DNA of 8,619 bases, from assembly GCA_900757285.1 (NCBI GenBank), contig CAAENI010000161.1:1-8619 (forward strand). Reading direction: 5' to 3'. Source of the DNA: an uncultured Collinsella sp. (GTDB lineage Bacteria > Actinomycetota > Coriobacteriia > Coriobacteriales > Coriobacteriaceae). Shown one piece after another: positions 5,546 through 8,619 of this stretch. Below the pieces are notes generated by a model. It saw only the letters and a program-made list of their open reading frames with translations, searched no databases and had not been told where the DNA came from. How positions within the stretch are numbered: position 1 is the stretch's first letter; the number at the start of each line of letters is the position of its first letter. A program made the translations under genes and the position numbers.

Positions 5546-6505
5546 ATGGGTTTCACGATTCTTGGAACAGGCTCGGCGCTTCCTAAGCGCAGTGTTTCCA
5601 ATGACGAGCTGTCCGAGTTCCTCGATACCTCGGATGAGTGGATTTTTACCCGCACAGGTATCAAGAGCCGCCATGTATGCACCACCGAGTCACTTGACGA
5701 CCTTGCCGTAGCGGCGAGCGAGCGGGCACTCCAGGTGTCCGGAATCGACGCGAGCCAGCTGGATTTGATCGTCTGCTCGACGACGACGGGTGACCACCTT
5801 GTTCCCGCCGAGGCGTGTGCCGTTGCTGAGCGACTGGGCGCGACGTGCCCTGCCTTCGATGTCTCGGCTGCCTGCGCCGGCTTCGTATTTGCGCTCGATG
5901 TTGCCGAGGGCTATATCGCCCGAGGACGAGCCAAGCATGTGCTTGTCGTTGCCGCCGAGCAGATGACGCGCGCGCTCGACTGGACCGACCGCGCCACCTG
6001 TGTGCTCTTTGGCGATGGGGCAGGCGCCGCGGTGATTGAGGCTGGGGGAGACAGCCCCCTTGCCGTTGAGCTTTCGACGGCGCCCGACGTCGAGACGTTG
6101 TGCGTTCCCGGTCTGGTCGGCACCTCGCCGTTTAAGGCCTCCGCAGATAGCGAGAGCGTGCTGTCCATGAATGGCCGCCGCGTGTTCAAGTTTGGCGTCA
6201 ACGCGATTTGCGACACGGTCCATAAGCTTGCGAGCGATGCGGGCATTTCGGTCGAGGACATCGACCATTTTGTATTCCATCAGGCTAACGAACGAATCCT
6301 GAGTCAGGCGGTCAAGCGCCTCGGTGTGCCAGACAAGCGCGTGGTTCGAACGCTGCGCGAGACCGGCAACATTTCGAGCGCATGCATTCCGCTTGCCCTC
6401 GACCGGCTGGCAAACGCCGGTGCACTTCACACGGGCGACACCATCGCCCTCGTTGGATTTGGCGCCGGTCTGGATATAGGTGGCTATCTACTTCGTTGGA
6501 AGTAG
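5546..6505 (+). CDS. fabH: Beta-ketoacyl-ACP synthase III
   Basis: FabH condenses an acyl-CoA primer with malonyl-ACP to start type II fatty acid synthesis in the cytoplasm. The 319-residue protein (E. coli: 317) has the thiolase-fold triad: Cys110 in DVSAACAGF, His245 in FVFHQAN and Asn275 in ETGNISSACIP. DEWI (30-33) and RTGIKSR supply the CoA-binding Trp32 and Arg36, and FGDGAGA (155-161) is the usual glycine loop. After Asn275 there is Ile where Thr is common (GNTSAA), a small change beside the active site. ATG at 5546 is chosen by the Shine-Dalgarno and family length. First gene of the fab operon; acpP follows after 52 bases. Primer choice (acetyl versus branched acyl-CoA) cannot be read from sequence alone. 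Confidence 0.97.
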   Translation: MGFTILGTGSALPKRSVSNDELSEFLDTSDEWIFTRTGIKSRHVCTTESLDDLAVAASERALQVSGIDASQLDLIVCSTTTGDHLVPAEACAVAERLGATCPAFDVSAACAGFVFALDVAEGYIARGRAKHVLVVAAEQMTRALDWTDRATCVLFGDGAGAAVIEAGGDSPLAVELSTAPDVETLCVPGLVGTSPFKASADSESVLSMNGRRVFKFGVNAICDTVHKLASDAGISVEDIDHFVFHQANERILSQAVKRLGVPDKRVVRTLRETGNISSACIPLALDRLANAGALHTGDTIALVGFGAGLDIGGYLLRWK

Positions 6506-6557
6506 TCGCACATAGGAAATAAAAACGCCCCTAGGGCACAAACAAAGGAGAACTACC

Positions 6558-6794
6558 ATGGCAGATCAGAAGACCTTCGAGCGCGTTTGCGATGTTATCC
6601 GCGAGACCGCCGGTCTTGACGACGTCGAGATGAAGCCCGAGTCCACGCTCGAGGAGATTGGTCTCGACAGTCTGGGCACCGTCGAGATCCTCGTCGCCGT
6701 TGAGGACGAGTTTGGCATCCAGCTCGATACCGAGGAGAACCCCAAGACGGTCGGCGAGTTCGCCGATACGGTCGAGGCGGCATTGGAGAAGTAG
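6558..6794 (+). CDS. acpP: Acyl carrier protein
   Basis: This small acidic protein of 78 residues carries growing acyl chains on a 4'-phosphopantetheine arm. The attachment serine is Ser38 in GLDSLGTVEI, followed by the recognition helix with EDEFGIQL; the predicted four-helix layout and length are normal. ATG at 6558 follows AAAGGAG (6544-6550) with seven bases between. It lies between fabH and fabK, two bases from the latter, the order seen in Firmicutes fab clusters, which makes a fatty acid ACP more likely than a polyketide or D-alanyl carrier protein. The 52-base gap before it contains the 8-base palindrome CCCTAGGG (6528-6535) and no clear promoter. Confidence 0.96.
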   Translation: MADQKTFERVCDVIRETAGLDDVEMKPESTLEEIGLDSLGTVEILVAVEDEFGIQLDTEENPKTVGEFADTVEAALEK

Positions 6795-6796
6795 AG

Positions 6797-7741
6797 ATGC
6801 TCAAGACTCCTCTCTGCGATCTGCTCGGCATCGAAAAGCCCGTGTTCCAGGGCGGTATGGCCTGGATCGCCGACGCCTCGCTGGCGTCCGCAGTGTCCGA
6901 GGCGGGCGGCTTAGGGATTATCGCGGCCATGAACGCCGACGCCAACTGGCTGCGCGACCAGATTCATGAGCTGCGCGCCAGGACGGATAAGCCCTTTGGC
7001 GTCAACGTCATGCTCATGAGCCCGTTTGCCGACGAGGTCGCGCGGGTCGTGATTGACGAGCGGGTGCCGGTCGTCGTGACGGGTGCCGGCAATCCCACCA
7101 AGTACATGAAGGCGTGGAACGAGGCGGGCATCAAGGTCATCCCGGTCGTTGCCTCGGTGGCGCTGGCGCGTCTCGTGGCGCGTCGTGGAGCCACTGCCGT
7201 GGTTGCCGAGGGTACCGAATCAGGCGGCCATATTGGCGAGACCTCGACGATGGCACTGGTGCCACAGGTTGTCGATGCGGTCGATATTCCCGTGGTTGCG
7301 GCTGGCGGTATCGCCGATGGCCGCGGCGTGGCGGCCGCCTTTATGCTGGGCGCCGCCGGCGTGCAGGTGGGTACGCGCTTTCTGATCGCAGATGAGTGCA
7401 CCGTATCGGAGCAGTACAAGGAGATGGTCCTGAAGGCCAACGACACCTCGACGCGTGCGACCGGCCGCTCGACGGGACACCCGGTGCGTGCCCTCAAGAG
7501 CCCCTTCACTAACGCCTACGCCAAGAGCGAGGCGGCGGGCGTAAGCGTCGAGGAGCTCGGGGCCATGGGCACGGGCGCCCTTCGCAAGGCCGCCAAGGAC
7601 GGCAATTACGAAGAGGGCTCGTTTTTGTGTGGACAGATTGCCGGCATGGTCAACGAGCGCCAAAGCGCACGTGAAATCGTTGACGACCTGGTCGATGGCG
7701 CCGAGCACGTCCTGAAGGGTGCGTGCGCATGGGTGGCGTAG
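6797..7741 (+). CDS. fabK: Enoyl-ACP reductase II (FMN-dependent)
   Basis: FabK reduces trans-2-enoyl-ACP with NAD(P)H through bound FMN, the last step of each elongation cycle. The 314 residues show a TIM-barrel flavoprotein: PVFQGGMAWIA (15-25), GGLGIIA (37-43), FGVNVMLMSPF (67-77), TGAGNP (95-100), GTESGGHIGETST (139-151) with His145 matching the FabK active-site histidine, and the phosphate-binding AAGGIADGRG (168-177) with LGAAGVQVGTRFL. The related nitronate monooxygenases share this fold, but the ESGGHIG motif and the location between acpP and fabD favour FabK. ATG at 6797 is two bases after the acpP stop, with GGAGAAG inside acpP as ribosome site, implying translational coupling. The 3' end overlaps fabD by 13 bases. 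Confidence 0.95.
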   Translation: MLKTPLCDLLGIEKPVFQGGMAWIADASLASAVSEAGGLGIIAAMNADANWLRDQIHELRARTDKPFGVNVMLMSPFADEVARVVIDERVPVVVTGAGNPTKYMKAWNEAGIKVIPVVASVALARLVARRGATAVVAEGTESGGHIGETSTMALVPQVVDAVDIPVVAAGGIADGRGVAAAFMLGAAGVQVGTRFLIADECTVSEQYKEMVLKANDTSTRATGRSTGHPVRALKSPFTNAYAKSEAAGVSVEELGAMGTGALRKAAKDGNYEEGSFLCGQIAGMVNERQSAREIVDDLVDGAEHVLKGACAWVA

Positions 7742-8619
7742 CGTTTCTGTTTGCCGGCCAGGGCGCCCAGCACCCCGCGATGGGCGTCGACCTGATCGAG
7801 GCATCGCCGGCGGCCGCCGAGGTGTTCGCCATTGCCGACGAGGTGCGCCCGGGGACCAGTGAGCAGTGCCGAAGCGCCTCCAAGGAGGAACTCTCGCAGA
7901 CCGAGAACACGCAGCCGTGCGTGTTCGTTCACGATTTGGCAGCGGCTGCCGCCCTGCGTGAGCGCGGCGTGGTACCTACCGCCTGTGCGGGTTTTTCGCT
8001 TGGCGAGGTCGCCGCGCTCACCTTTGCGGGGGCGTTCGATACGCGAGCGGGTTTTGAGCTCGTATGTGAGCGTGCGGCATTGATGGCCACGGCGGCCGAG
8101 CGTCACCCCGGCGGCATGCGCGCCGTCATCAAACTCGATGCGGCGCAGGTCGAGGGCTTGGCAAAACAGGCCGGCGAGGACTGCTGGCCGGTCAACTACA
8201 ACAGCCCCCAGCAGACGGTTGTGGCCGGAGCGCCCGAGGCGCTGCAGGAGCTCGACGTTCTAGTGAAAGAGGCTGGCGGTCGCGCCATGAAGGTCGCGGT
8301 GTCGGGTGCATTCCATAGCCCCTATATGGCCGAGGCGACCTGTGGCCTTGCTGCATATATCGAGGCCGGTCACGCGCCGTCCCCGCTGCTGATTCCTGTT
8401 ATGGCAAATATGACAGCGGCGCCCTATCCGGCCGACCCGCAGGCGGCAGCGGAGATGCTGGCCAACCAGGTGAGTCATGCCGTGCGCTGGGTCGACACGC
8501 TGCATGCTCTGCAGGATCAAGGCATCGACACGTTTATTGAGGTCGGCCCTGGCAAAACGCTGTCGGGCCTGGCCAAGCGTACGCTGAGCGACGTTCGCGT
8601 GTATTCGTGCGAAACGGCC
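7729..8619 (+). CDS. fabD: Malonyl-CoA:ACP transacylase (3' end cut by window)
   Basis: FabD moves malonyl from CoA to ACP, supplying FabH and the later condensing enzymes. The frame is open to the window end: 297 residues are visible, against about 310 in E. coli, so only the extreme C-terminus is missing. It has FAGQGAQ (8-14, oxyanion Gln11), the nucleophile Ser90 in GFSLGE (88-93; GHSLGE or GLSLGE is commoner), Arg115 in CERAALM, which binds the malonyl carboxylate, catalytic His196 in GAFHSPYM, and IEVGPGKTLSG near the end. ATG at 7729 overlaps fabK by 13 bases and has GAAGGG about nine bases upstream. Coupled expression with fabK is likely; fabG, fabF and acc genes would be expected beyond the edge. 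Confidence 0.96.
   Translation, partial: MGGVAFLFAGQGAQHPAMGVDLIEASPAAAEVFAIADEVRPGTSEQCRSASKEELSQTENTQPCVFVHDLAAAAALRERGVVPTACAGFSLGEVAALTFAGAFDTRAGFELVCERAALMATAAERHPGGMRAVIKLDAAQVEGLAKQAGEDCWPVNYNSPQQTVVAGAPEALQELDVLVKEAGGRAMKVAVSGAFHSPYMAEATCGLAAYIEAGHAPSPLLIPVMANMTAAPYPADPQAAAEMLANQVSHAVRWVDTLHALQDQGIDTFIEVGPGKTLSGLAKRTLSDVRVYSCETA

Noticed and set aside
6496..6523. Possible internal promoter before acpP (TTGGAA, 16 bases, AATAAA)
   Set aside because: Only 4 of 6 matches in each hexamer, and the short gap plus operon layout make it unnecessary; kept only as a weak possibility.
6526..6537. CCCTAGGG palindrome between fabH and acpP as an operator or terminator
   Set aside because: Eight bases with no loop and no T-run; too short to support either.

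Overview
The window looks like chromosomal DNA from a GC-rich anaerobe of the Coriobacteriia, most likely Collinsella or a close relative. This is an inference from remembered protein sequences, Actinobacteria-like codon use (NNC/NNG third positions in the ribosomal genes) and a Firmicutes-style fatty acid cluster with FabK; no database search was possible. There is no sign of a mobile element, CRISPR array, tRNA or rRNA gene.

Layout. (1) Bases 2-796 hold the C-terminal part of a probably secreted or membrane-anchored protein resembling the extracytoplasmic half of DUF4179/DUF5643-type anti-sigma proteins, closed by a strong terminator at 803-835. (2) A promoter at 944-972 (TTGACG, 17 bases, TATCCT) starts a compact str operon: rpsL (S12), rpsG (S7), fusA (EF-G) and rpsJ (S10), closed by a terminator at 4500-4540. 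tuf is absent, and rpsJ, normally first in the S10 operon, is last here. rpsL and rpsJ both start with TTG behind good Shine-Dalgarno sequences. Hairpins occupy the rpsL-rpsG and fusA-rpsJ gaps. (3) A convergent minus-strand birA (4595-5371) encodes a biotin-protein ligase without a DNA-binding domain. (4) Divergent from it, 5546-8619 carries the start of a fatty acid synthesis operon: fabH, acpP, fabK and an almost complete fabD running off the window.

Functional logic. FabH starts chains from acetyl- or acyl-CoA and malonyl-ACP, AcpP carries the chain, FabD makes malonyl-ACP and FabK performs the enoyl reduction. BirA would biotinylate the carboxyl carrier of acetyl-CoA carboxylase, the source of malonyl-CoA, so its position beside the fab genes makes biochemical sense.

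The most interesting unexplained signal is in the birA-fabH gap. Two copies of a 16-base palindrome (TGTTAACACGTTAACA perfect; TGTAAACACGTCAACA with two changes) sit 48 bases apart on either side of the likely fab -10 box. They look like a paired operator for a fatty acid regulator not encoded in the window. Other points worth a second look are the rewired str operon, an arginine at S12 position 88 (where lysine is usual and K88R is a known streptomycin resistance change), and the intercistronic hairpins. No wholly new gene system is evident.
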